Of a stretch of 5,985 nucleotides of DNA, positions 1 through 5,268 are shown one piece after another. The notes under the pieces are model-generated. The model saw only the letters and a program-made list of their open reading frames with translations. It was not told where the DNA came from and made no database searches. The stretch spans positions 1 through 5,985 of the forward strand of contig JAAYDH010000093.1 in NCBI GenBank assembly GCA_012729405.1, given 5' to 3'. Numbering within the stretch: the stretch's first letter is position 1; each line of letters starts with the position of its first letter. The stretch comes from Erysipelotrichaceae bacterium. Its GTDB lineage: Bacteria; Bacillota_I; Bacilli_A; RFN20; CAG-826. The position numbers were made by a program, and so were the translations under genes.

Positions 1-1595
1 AATAAATTGAAGGCATCCTTCTCCTTCTTACTGATCAGTGAATATGTTAAGCACTCGTCGATTCCGCGATCGAGCAAGAAATAACGAATTTGTCGCATTC
101 TCTGTTGAGACGGAGTTAAAATTCCAACCTTCGTATCAAATTTGGGTAAGATAGATGGAACGTTGTCGTATCCGAGCAAACGGATTACTTCTTCGCTCAA
201 ATCAGCTTCGCCAACAATATCTAGTCGCCAGGTGGGAACTTTGGCGACAAAGTATCCTGTCACTTCCGTCAATTTAACTTTGAAATGGAGTCTCTCGAGA
301 GCGTCTTTTATTTGCTTACCAGTAAAACTGGTTCCGAGACGGGAATTGATATATTTGACATCAGAGCTAATCAATTTATCTTTTTCTTCCTTGCTCTGAT
401 ACTCGACGACATTGCTGAATTTCTTTGCTTCGCCGAGATCTTGTAATAATTTGGAGGCAAATTCAATCACGTATTCGGCTTGAAAATCGTTGGTACCTTT
501 GACGAAGCGGGTGCTTGACTCGCTCGCTAATCCAAGGCGATTAGATGTGTGGCGAATACTCGCGCTCTTGAAGGAGGCGGCTTCAATATAGATATTTTTC
601 GTGTTCTCATCAACTGCACACTCGAGTGCGCCCATCACACCACCTAAGCACTTGGGCTGGCGGTCACAGGTGATAACTATATCGCCAGGAATGATGTCAT
701 ATTCTTTTTCATCGAGGGCGACAAATTTTCCTTCGTAGTCATCGCGAGCAATGAGCTCTTTCTTTTCGAGTTTGTCCGCGTCGTACATGTGTAAAGGCTG
801 ACCCGTCATTAACATGACGTAATTACCGATATCGACAATATTATTGATGCTTCTCACACCCATGCCCGCTAATTGTTCGATTAACCAGGATGGTGATTTC
901 TTGGTGACGATACCACGGACTTCTTTGCCTGCGAATTGAGTACAAGCCTTGGTAGCAGAACCGACTTTTAAGCCAGTCTTGAAGTCAACGAGAGGTTCGA
1001 CTTCTGGAATATTAACAGGACGGGAGAAAATAGCTCCCACTTCGCGAGCAATATTGAAGACAGAGAGTAAATCTGGGCGATTCGCCAAGACTTTAAGATT
1101 GAGGATGACATCATCAAATCCGATATATCCCAAGACATTCTCTTCGCCAATAGGGGCATCCTCTGGCAATTCTTCAATGCCGGCTTTTTGGACTTCAGAC
1201 AAATATTTGCCATCGACACCTAACTCTAAAAGAGAGCAGCACATGCCGTTAGATTCAATTCCGCGAATTTTCGCGGCTTTGATAGTAATTTCTGGGAGCT
1301 TAGCTCCGACACGAGCGACGATGACTTTTAAACCCGTGCGAGCGTTAGGCGCTCCGCAAACGATTTGAGTGACACCATATTTGGGGCCCATATTCACTTT
1401 TAAAACATGGAGATGGTCGCTATCGGGATGGGGAACACATTCGCTAATTTGCCCAATGACTAAATCAGTGCCACTGGCTAAAGGATAGACTTCTTCGACT
1501 TCAACGCCGGAGAAAGTCAACTTATCAGCGATTTCCTGAGGAGTAATTCCCTCTAAGGAAACGAATAGCTGGAGATTTTTTATACTTACTAACAT
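1..1595 (-). CDS. pheT: Phenylalanyl-tRNA synthetase beta subunit, N-terminal 531 residues (cut by window edge)
   Basis: Beta subunit of the cytoplasmic alpha2-beta2 enzyme that charges tRNA-Phe; it binds tRNA and edits mischarged Tyr. The frame is open from ATG at 1595 to base 1, giving 531 codons plus two bases, with no frameshift. Domains in order: an EMAP/OB-type tRNA-binding domain at about 40-155 (HPDSDHLHVLKV at 56-67), then NRPDLLSVFNIAREV (172-186), then the B3/B4 editing domain at about 215-370 (RSINNIVDIGNYV, GQPLHMYD, LGGVMGA, IYIEAASF), then B5 at about 400-480 (WRLDI...EADLSEEVIRLLGYDNVP, with acidic metal-site candidates D459, D465, E468, E469). The remaining C-terminal part, including the anticodon-binding FDX-ACB domain, lies outside. 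It starts 21 bases after pheS, with GAGAGG (1605-1610) 9 bases ahead of ATG, so the two are cotranscribed. The presence of the OB domain shows the long bacterial form. Several editing-pocket residues differ from E. coli (see findings). Confidence 0.97.
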   Translation of the reverse strand, partial: MLVSIKNLQLFVSLEGITPQEIADKLTFSGVEVEEVYPLASGTDLVIGQISECVPHPDSDHLHVLKVNMGPKYGVTQIVCGAPNARTGLKVIVARVGAKLPEITIKAAKIRGIESNGMCCSLLELGVDGKYLSEVQKAGIEELPEDAPIGEENVLGYIGFDDVILNLKVLANRPDLLSVFNIAREVGAIFSRPVNIPEVEPLVDFKTGLKVGSATKACTQFAGKEVRGIVTKKSPSWLIEQLAGMGVRSINNIVDIGNYVMLMTGQPLHMYDADKLEKKELIARDDYEGKFVALDEKEYDIIPGDIVITCDRQPKCLGGVMGALECAVDENTKNIYIEAASFKSASIRHTSNRLGLASESSTRFVKGTNDFQAEYVIEFASKLLQDLGEAKKFSNVVEYQSKEEKDKLISSDVKYINSRLGTSFTGKQIKDALERLHFKVKLTEVTGYFVAKVPTWRLDIVGEADLSEEVIRLLGYDNVPSILPKFDTKVGILTPSQQRMRQIRYFLLDRGIDECLTYSLISKKEKDAFNL

Positions 1596-1616
1596 TTTCT
1601 TGTACCTCTCTTCGGC

Positions 1617-2651
1617 TTATCTCTTCTTGAATTGATGCAAGAAGCGAACATCGTTCTGATAGAACTTACGGATATCATCGATTCCGTAGCGAAGAATCGC
1701 GACTCTTTCGATGCCAATGCCGAAGGCATATCCGGAATATTCTTTCGGATCGTATCCGTTTAACTCTAAGACGCGAGGATTAACCATCCCACCACCGAGA
1801 ATCTCGATATAGCCGGTGTCCTTGCACATCGCGCACCCTTTGCCACCGCAATTCGCGCAGGTAATATCGATTTCCACACTTGGTTCAGTGAATGGGAAGA
1901 AAGAGGAGCGGAGGCGAATTTCGCGCTTCTCGCCAAACATCTTTTTCACGAATAATTCGAGAGTGGATTTTAAGTTACCGATATTTAAGCCCTTATCAAT
2001 CGCCAATCCTTCGATTTGAGCAAATTGATGGGAGTGAGTCGCGTCGTCATCATCACGTCGATATGTTTTGCCTGGGCAGATAATGCGGATGGGCTGGCCC
2101 TTGCTCGCTTGCATTTCGTGGGCCTGGACAGCGGATGTGTGAGTGCGAAGCAGTGTGTTCTCGTCGATATAGAAAGTGTCTTGCATATCGCGAGAGGGAT
2201 GATCCTTTGGAATGTTTAATAATTCGAAATTATTATGGTCAGATTCTACTTCCGGTCCGTCCGAGACGGTGTAACCCATCCCTAAAAAGATATCGGTGAT
2301 TTCATCGATAATGGTGTGAAACGGATTTCTTGATCCGGCTTGTGATCCACGGCCTGGAAGTGTGATATCAATTGCTTCTTTTTGAAGTTTCTTGTCTAAT
2401 TCTAAAGCACCAAGAGTTTGATTTTTCTTGTCGAGTTCGGTAGCGATTTGGGTTTTCACCTCGTGCATCTCGCGACCAAAATCCTTCTTTTCATCTACTG
2501 GCAAGGTGGCGATAACACTGCCTAAAGCAGCTAATTCGCTCTTCTTTGCAAAGTAGCGATTTCTCACCACATTAATTTCTTCAAGCGAAGAGGCGGCCTC
2601 AATGTCCGCGAGAGCTTGCTTTAAGATCGCTTTTAATTTCTCGTTTTTCAT
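1617..2651 (-). CDS. pheS: Phenylalanyl-tRNA synthetase alpha subunit
   Basis: Catalytic subunit of PheRS, a class II synthetase that makes Phe-AMP and transfers Phe to tRNA-Phe. With the ATG at 2651 it has 344 residues, a normal length. Residues 1-90 form the helical, coiled-coil-like tRNA-binding arm. Residues 109-128 correspond to motif 1 (NPFHTIIDEITDIFLGMGY). The stretch GPEVESDHNNFE follows at 132-143. Motif 2 is at about 196-215 (TYRRDDDDATHSHQFAQIEG), and motif 3 is at about 308-317 (YAFGIGIERV); A309 aligns with E. coli Ala294, which sets the size of the Phe pocket. Cysteines 265, 268, 273 and 276 form the CxxC...CxxC knuckle typical of Firmicutes PheS. An in-frame TTG at 2657 would add two residues, but AGGAG lies only 3 bases from it and 9 bases from the ATG, so ATG is preferred. 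It heads the pheST operon with its own promoter. Confidence 0.97.
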   Translation of the reverse strand: MKNEKLKAILKQALADIEAASSLEEINVVRNRYFAKKSELAALGSVIATLPVDEKKDFGREMHEVKTQIATELDKKNQTLGALELDKKLQKEAIDITLPGRGSQAGSRNPFHTIIDEITDIFLGMGYTVSDGPEVESDHNNFELLNIPKDHPSRDMQDTFYIDENTLLRTHTSAVQAHEMQASKGQPIRIICPGKTYRRDDDDATHSHQFAQIEGLAIDKGLNIGNLKSTLELFVKKMFGEKREIRLRSSFFPFTEPSVEIDITCANCGGKGCAMCKDTGYIEILGGGMVNPRVLELNGYDPKEYSGYAFGIGIERVAILRYGIDDIRKFYQNDVRFLHQFKKR

Positions 2652-2660
2652 ACTCAATTG

Positions 2661-2665
2661 CTCCT
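2661..2665 (-). promoter_or_regulatory. pheS ribosome binding site (decides the ATG start)
   Basis: AGGAG on the minus strand sits 9 bases upstream of the ATG at 2651 but only 3 bases upstream of the alternative TTG at 2657. The spacing favours initiation at the ATG. Confidence 0.8.
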
Positions 2666-2690
2666 ATTACTGGGCTAAATAACTTGCTTG

Positions 2691-2719
2691 ATTATAACAT
2701 AGGAAAGATAAGAAATGAA
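2691..2719 (-). promoter_or_regulatory. Predicted pheST promoter with extended -10
   Basis: On the minus strand a perfect -10 TATAAT (2691-2696) is preceded by TGT (2697-2699), making an extended -10. With a 17-base spacer the -35 would be TTCATT (2714-2719), only 3 of 6 consensus bases, which an extended -10 can compensate. Transcription would begin near 2684, giving a leader of about 33 bases before the ATG at 2651. No T-box sequence (AGGGTGGNACCGCG-like) or antiterminator occurs in the leader or upstream to 2840. Confidence 0.7.
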
Positions 2720-2726
2720 TTTCTTA
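2709..2726. promoter_or_regulatory. 18-base near-perfect palindrome over the pheST -35, candidate operator
   Basis: On the minus strand TAAGAAATTCATTTCTTA has two 8-base arms (2709-2716 and 2719-2726) that are exact inverse complements, separated by 2 bases. It covers the predicted -35 hexamer (2714-2719), a place where a dimeric repressor would block RNA polymerase. No known regulator's consensus is recognised. The surrounding sequence is very AT-rich, so chance cannot be excluded. A looser AT-only inverted repeat (arms 2748-2754 and 2758-2764) lies further upstream. Nothing else is evident between 2727 and 2840. Confidence 0.35.
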
Positions 2727-2840
2727 CTGGAAAAATCAGGAAATTTATTAATTTATCAAATTAAATTGGCCTATTTTTTTAGTTTCACTTCTCTTAAGAC
2801 GATGGAAAATTAACTGTTGAGATAATGTTCTTAATTTAGG

Positions 2841-2878
2841 TTAAATAAAAAGAAGGACAATTCTTCATTTGCCCTTCT
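2841..2878 (-). terminator. Intrinsic terminator of the metallopeptidase-methyltransferase operon
   Basis: Read on the minus strand, AGAAGGGCAA (2878-2869) pairs with TTGTCCTTCT (2860-2851) in a 10-base-pair stem containing one G-U wobble, with an 8-base loop, followed directly by TTTTATTTAA (2850-2841). It begins 23 bases after the methyltransferase stop codon. It separates that operon from the pheST promoter. On the plus strand the stem is weaker (an A-C mismatch replaces the wobble) although a T-run follows at 2880-2886. No plus-strand gene ends here, so minus-strand use is the sensible reading. Confidence 0.85.
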
Positions 2879-2901
2879 ATTTTTTTATTGTATGTGAATC
2901 C

Positions 2902-3627
2902 TTATTTTTTGAAGTGATACATGAGGATTCCGGCGGCCACTGAGACATTTAATGAGTCGATATCTTTCATAGGAATTTTCACCACTACATGGGCTAATTT
3001 TCTCACTCTGCCTCTGATGCCGTGAGCTTCGTTGCCAAGCACTAAGATAAATGGTTCTTTAACCGTTACTTCATCGAGAATTTTCGCCTTTTCACTTAAG
3101 GCGCTGGCGATAATCGTGTGGCTCTCTTGATAATCGTGTAAGTCACCTTCAAAGATAGGCAACAGGAAGATGCTGCCTTTACTGGCTGAGATGACTTTTT
3201 CGTTATAGATACTGGCGCATTCTTCTCCGAGAATAACCGCGTCATAATCAAGAGCGAGGGCAGTGCGAATAATCGTTCCCATATTGCCAGGATCGCTAAT
3301 CGCATCTAAATACAAGGCACGCCTGATTTCTTTTGGAGCCACCATCGGTAGGAAGTTGGCAATAAACACGACTCCTTCGGGGTTGGTGGTAAAGGCGATT
3401 TTATCGATGATTTCTGGGGTAACTAAGTATTGATTAACGTTGGAAGGAATATCACTTAACTCTTCAAGAGTAAAAACATCCGTCACCAGATTTGACTTGA
3501 GGGCTAACTCGAGGCTCTTCTTGCCTTCTGAGAGAAATTGCTGATGTTCTTTTCTTCCTTTGCTAGTTTTTAAATAGTGAGCTTTTTTGACTAAGGCATT
3601 TTCTCGGCTAGTAATACTTTTAATCAT
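2902..3627 (-). CDS. rlmP: SPOUT-class 23S rRNA 2'-O-ribose methyltransferase, RlmP/YsgA-like (SpoU/TrmH family)
   Basis: Predicted S-adenosylmethionine-dependent methyltransferase acting on RNA ribose. The protein has 241 residues, usual for the family. Residues 1-95 form the substrate-binding N-terminal domain (SRENALVKKAHYL, then FLSEGKKSLELAL). The catalytic trefoil-knot domain shows motif 1 DPGNMGTIIRTA (112-123, with N115 and R121), motif 2 LVLGNEAHGI (195-204, E200) and motif 3 IPM...DSLNVSVAAGILMY (218-237). Placement directly before pheST matches Bacillus subtilis ysgA, whose product RlmP methylates G2553 in the 23S rRNA A-loop. The exact target here is inferred from that synteny, and RlmB- or TrmH-like specificity cannot be excluded by motifs alone. 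The ATG at 3627 overlaps the preceding gene by 8 bases, with AAAGGGG 7 bases upstream, suggesting translational coupling. The stop is TAA, followed by an intrinsic terminator at 2841-2878. Confidence 0.88.
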   Translation of the reverse strand: MIKSITSRENALVKKAHYLKTSKGRKEHQQFLSEGKKSLELALKSNLVTDVFTLEELSDIPSNVNQYLVTPEIIDKIAFTTNPEGVVFIANFLPMVAPKEIRRALYLDAISDPGNMGTIIRTALALDYDAVILGEECASIYNEKVISASKGSIFLLPIFEGDLHDYQESHTIIASALSEKAKILDEVTVKEPFILVLGNEAHGIRGRVRKLAHVVVKIPMKDIDSLNVSVAAGILMYHFKK

Positions 3628-4261
3628 GGAAAATCCCCTTTCTTAATCTCTTGTGGAGTTCTTTATAATTCGGGCAGAAATGATACACCACTTCATAGAA
3701 TTTCGGTCCGTGTCCTGAGACGAGGCAATGTGCTAATTCGTGGATAATAATCGCATCGATAACATCAATTGAATAATGCATTAAAACACGCGAGAAAGTA
3801 ATCGATTTTTTACCGATGGAATTTGATCCGTAACGAGTGGACATTTTTCTCAATCGGACCGTGTTCGTATAGACCCCCATTAAGGACTCGTAATATCGGG
3901 TTCTTTTGGTCAGCAAAGTCTTGAACCAAAGGGTGAGATTCTTATCGAGTTGATTTTCGTTCTTGTAGGATATGATAGTCCCATCTCCAAACAAGATTTC
4001 TCCGCTTGGTTGAAGCTCGACTTTATGACCGAGAAGATAGATAAAATTTTCTCCTCTTCCAAGGAAGTGCGGATTTTCATCGATAAGTCTCGGGGCGAAT
4101 TTATCTAAGCCTTGAAAGATGCGTTTCGTGGGGGTAAAAATCGGGCAATAAATGAGGAAGTTGCCGTTACGGAAATGATAGGAGATGCAGTGATTACGTT
4201 TATAGGCGACATTGACCGTATAATCAGTCCCTTTATAGTTATAAACAAATTGTTTAGTCAT
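3620..4261 (-). CDS. YgjP-like (DUF45, M48-related) zinc metallopeptidase domain protein
   Basis: A 213-residue protein with the gluzincin-type motif HELAH at 174-178, where H174 and H178 are metal ligands and E175 the catalytic base, and a further His at 184 in SGHGPKFY as likely third ligand. Upstream, TRYGSNSIGKKSITFSRVLM (142-161) corresponds to the family's R-W-G-S-C-S...I-x-L/F-N-x-R-L block, with Tyr for Trp and Asn for Cys. The N-terminal half (1-110) is the beta-rich part with few recognisable motifs. There is no signal peptide or membrane segment, so it should be cytoplasmic. The family's physiological substrate is not established; E. coli YgjP is the best known homologue. The ATG start at 4261 lacks a good ribosome binding site (AAGG lies 12 bases away), and a TATAAT ends 6 bases before the ATG. 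The 3' end overlaps the methyltransferase start by 8 bases. Confidence 0.85.
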   Translation of the reverse strand: MTKQFVYNYKGTDYTVNVAYKRNHCISYHFRNGNFLIYCPIFTPTKRIFQGLDKFAPRLIDENPHFLGRGENFIYLLGHKVELQPSGEILFGDGTIISYKNENQLDKNLTLWFKTLLTKRTRYYESLMGVYTNTVRLRKMSTRYGSNSIGKKSITFSRVLMHYSIDVIDAIIIHELAHCLVSGHGPKFYEVVYHFCPNYKELHKRLRKGIFHD

Positions 4262-4316
4262 GGCGATATTATACCTTGAATATACGAGGTAAGAAATATA
4301 GAATGTTTAAGGATTT
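4262..4316. promoter_or_regulatory. Divergent promoter region between the metallopeptidase and DUF523 genes
   Basis: Only 55 bases separate two divergent start codons, so both promoters must overlap here or extend into the genes. Minus strand: TATAAT at 4268-4273 ends 6 bases before the ATG at 4261, which would put the transcript start on the ATG itself. An alternative is -10 TATATT (4295-4300) with -35 TTTCCA (4318-4323) and a 17-base spacer, giving a leader of about 27 bases. Plus strand: TATAGA (4297-4302), with a poor TTGAAT (4276-4281) at 15 bases, or TATTAT (4267-4272). The choice among them is uncertain; the overlap of opposing -10 candidates is what the sequence shows. Confidence 0.5.
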
Positions 4317-4760
4317 ATGGAAAAAATATTAGTATCCGCCTGTATCGTCGGAGAACGTTGCCGTTATGACGGCAAAAATAATTACACCCCATTAGTTAAA
4401 GAACTATTAGAGAAATACGAATTAGTCCCCTTTTGCCCTGAAGTGGAAGGCGGTTTACCTATCCCAAGAGATCCTAGCGAGAGAAAAAAAGATCTCGTCC
4501 TCACCAAAGATAAAAAGAATGTGACAAGAAACTTTCAAAAAGGCGCGGAGCTCGCTTTAAATATTTGTCAATACCTGGGCATTCACATCGCAATTTTGAA
4601 AGAAAACAGCCCTTCCTGTGGAGTGAATCAGGTTTATGATGGAACATTCTCTAATCGCTTAATTGCTGGTTCGGGTATGACCACTGAACTATTAAAAAGA
4701 AAAGGCATCCGCGTCATTTCAGAAAATGACATTGAAGCCTTTTTAAAAGAAACTAGATAA
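4317..4760 (+). CDS. DUF523 family protein (YbbK-like), function unknown
   Basis: A 147-residue complete member of the conserved DUF523 family, whose biochemical function is not established. Family signatures are all present: KILVSACIVGERCRYDG at 3-19 (C9, C15), CPEVEGGLPIPRDPSE at 40-55 (C40), VTRNFQKGA at 69-77, and KENSPSCGVNQVYDGTFSNR at 95-114 (C101). The conserved cysteines suggest a metal or iron-sulfur site, which is inference. The ATG start places the first family motif at residue 3, as expected. The ribosome binding site is weak, with AAGGA only 3 bases before the ATG. The gene is monocistronic and is the only gene on the plus strand. It ends 8 bases from the convergent dUTPase stop codon, and its likely terminator lies beyond, inside that gene (4782-4813). 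Confidence 0.9.
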   Translation: MEKILVSACIVGERCRYDGKNNYTPLVKELLEKYELVPFCPEVEGGLPIPRDPSERKKDLVLTKDKKNVTRNFQKGAELALNICQYLGIHIAILKENSPSCGVNQVYDGTFSNRLIAGSGMTTELLKRKGIRVISENDIEAFLKETR

Positions 4761-4768
4761 ATTAAAAA

Positions 4769-5263
4769 TTAATAATTATGGGCTTGGCGTTGGTAATTCT
4801 CGCCAAGCTTTTTAAAATATGCTCTTTCGATACTTGAATAGCGGAATCCTAATAAAGGTATGAGGTTGAGAAAACTTTGGAACGCTTTTTGATAACTTAA
4901 ATCATCTTTTCGTTTCATAAAACGAGCAATATTTGAATAGATAATCAAAAATTGTTCCGATAAGTCTTTAGAGTGTTTAGTGAGATTATAACAATCTTTT
5001 TTGCTCTTGATATCAATTCCTAAGGAGAGGAAAAAATGAAGTCCGTCAGCATATTCATCCAACACGCGATCTCGCGATTCGCCGTTTTTGGTCGACCAGT
5101 ATTTAAAGCATCTGGTTGCGTTAGCTAATTCACCGATTTCAACTAAAAGAGCGAGGGTTCTTTTACTTCTCGTTGTCTCGTAAGAAACACCATGTTTGGT
5201 GGCGATTTCTTCATCGAGCTTTTGCTGCGCTAAAAACAAGTCGGTGAGTATCATTTTGCTCAT
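4769..5263 (-). CDS. Dimeric dUTP diphosphatase (all-alpha NTP pyrophosphatase, MazG-like fold; dUTPase_2 type)
   Basis: Hydrolyses dUTP to dUMP and pyrophosphate, keeping uracil out of DNA and feeding thymidylate synthesis. The ATG at 5263 gives 164 residues. The Mg-binding acidic residues are in LALLVEIGELANATRCFKYWS (E42, E45) and LDEYADGLHFFLSLG (E70, D73), the paired signatures of the dimeric dUTPase/MazG superfamily. The conserved C-terminal KLGENYQRQAHNY (152-164) matches the family's K-x-x-N-x-x-R-Q-x-x-x-Y tail. The frame stays open upstream to a TTG at 5293, but that would overlap glgP by 25 bases. The ATG lies 5 bases after the glgP stop and is preferred. AAGTGA about 11 bases upstream is a poor ribosome binding site, so coupling to glgP translation is likely. 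Unusually, its last codons encode an opposing terminator hairpin. Confidence 0.88.
   Translation of the reverse strand: MSKMILTDLFLAQQKLDEEIATKHGVSYETTRSKRTLALLVEIGELANATRCFKYWSTKNGESRDRVLDEYADGLHFFLSLGIDIKSKKDCYNLTKHSKDLSEQFLIIYSNIARFMKRKDDLSYQKAFQSFLNLIPLLGFRYSSIERAYFKKLGENYQRQAHNY
4782..4813 (+). terminator. Intrinsic terminator of DUF523, embedded in the dUTPase coding sequence
   Basis: On the plus strand GCTTGGCG (4782-4789) and CGCCAAGC (4801-4808) form a perfect GC-rich 8-base-pair stem with an 11-base loop, followed at once by TTTTT (4809-4813). It lies 21 bases after the DUF523 stop codon (4760). The whole structure falls inside codons for the last residues of the dUTPase on the other strand. 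Read on the minus strand, the hairpin is followed by CCATAATTATT rather than a T-tract, so it should act mainly on the plus-strand transcript. Confidence 0.85.
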
Positions 5264-5268
5264 AGCGA

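Noticed and set aside
968..1219. 83-codon minus-strand open frame that might suggest a broken pheT
   Set aside because: It is the shifted frame of pheT. The pheT frame itself reads through without interruption from 1595 to 1 with conserved motifs on both sides, so there is no frameshift.
949..1368. 139-codon open frame on the plus strand
   Set aside because: It lies antisense within intact pheT, shows no recognisable domain and has no promoter or ribosome binding site. It is a shadow of codon bias on the other strand.
2652..2657. TTG at 2657 as pheS start
   Set aside because: It leaves only 3 bases after AGGAG, while the ATG at 2651 has a 9-base spacing.
2748..2764. AT-only inverted repeat (TTAATTT / AAATTAA) upstream of pheS
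   Set aside because: It contains only A and T in its arms and sits in very AT-rich sequence, so it is likely chance or at most an UP-like AT tract.
2851..2887. Reading the 2851-2878 hairpin as a plus-strand or bidirectional terminator
   Set aside because: On the plus strand the stem has an A-C mismatch, and no plus-strand gene ends upstream; the minus-strand reading has a full 10-pair stem and a gene ending just before it.
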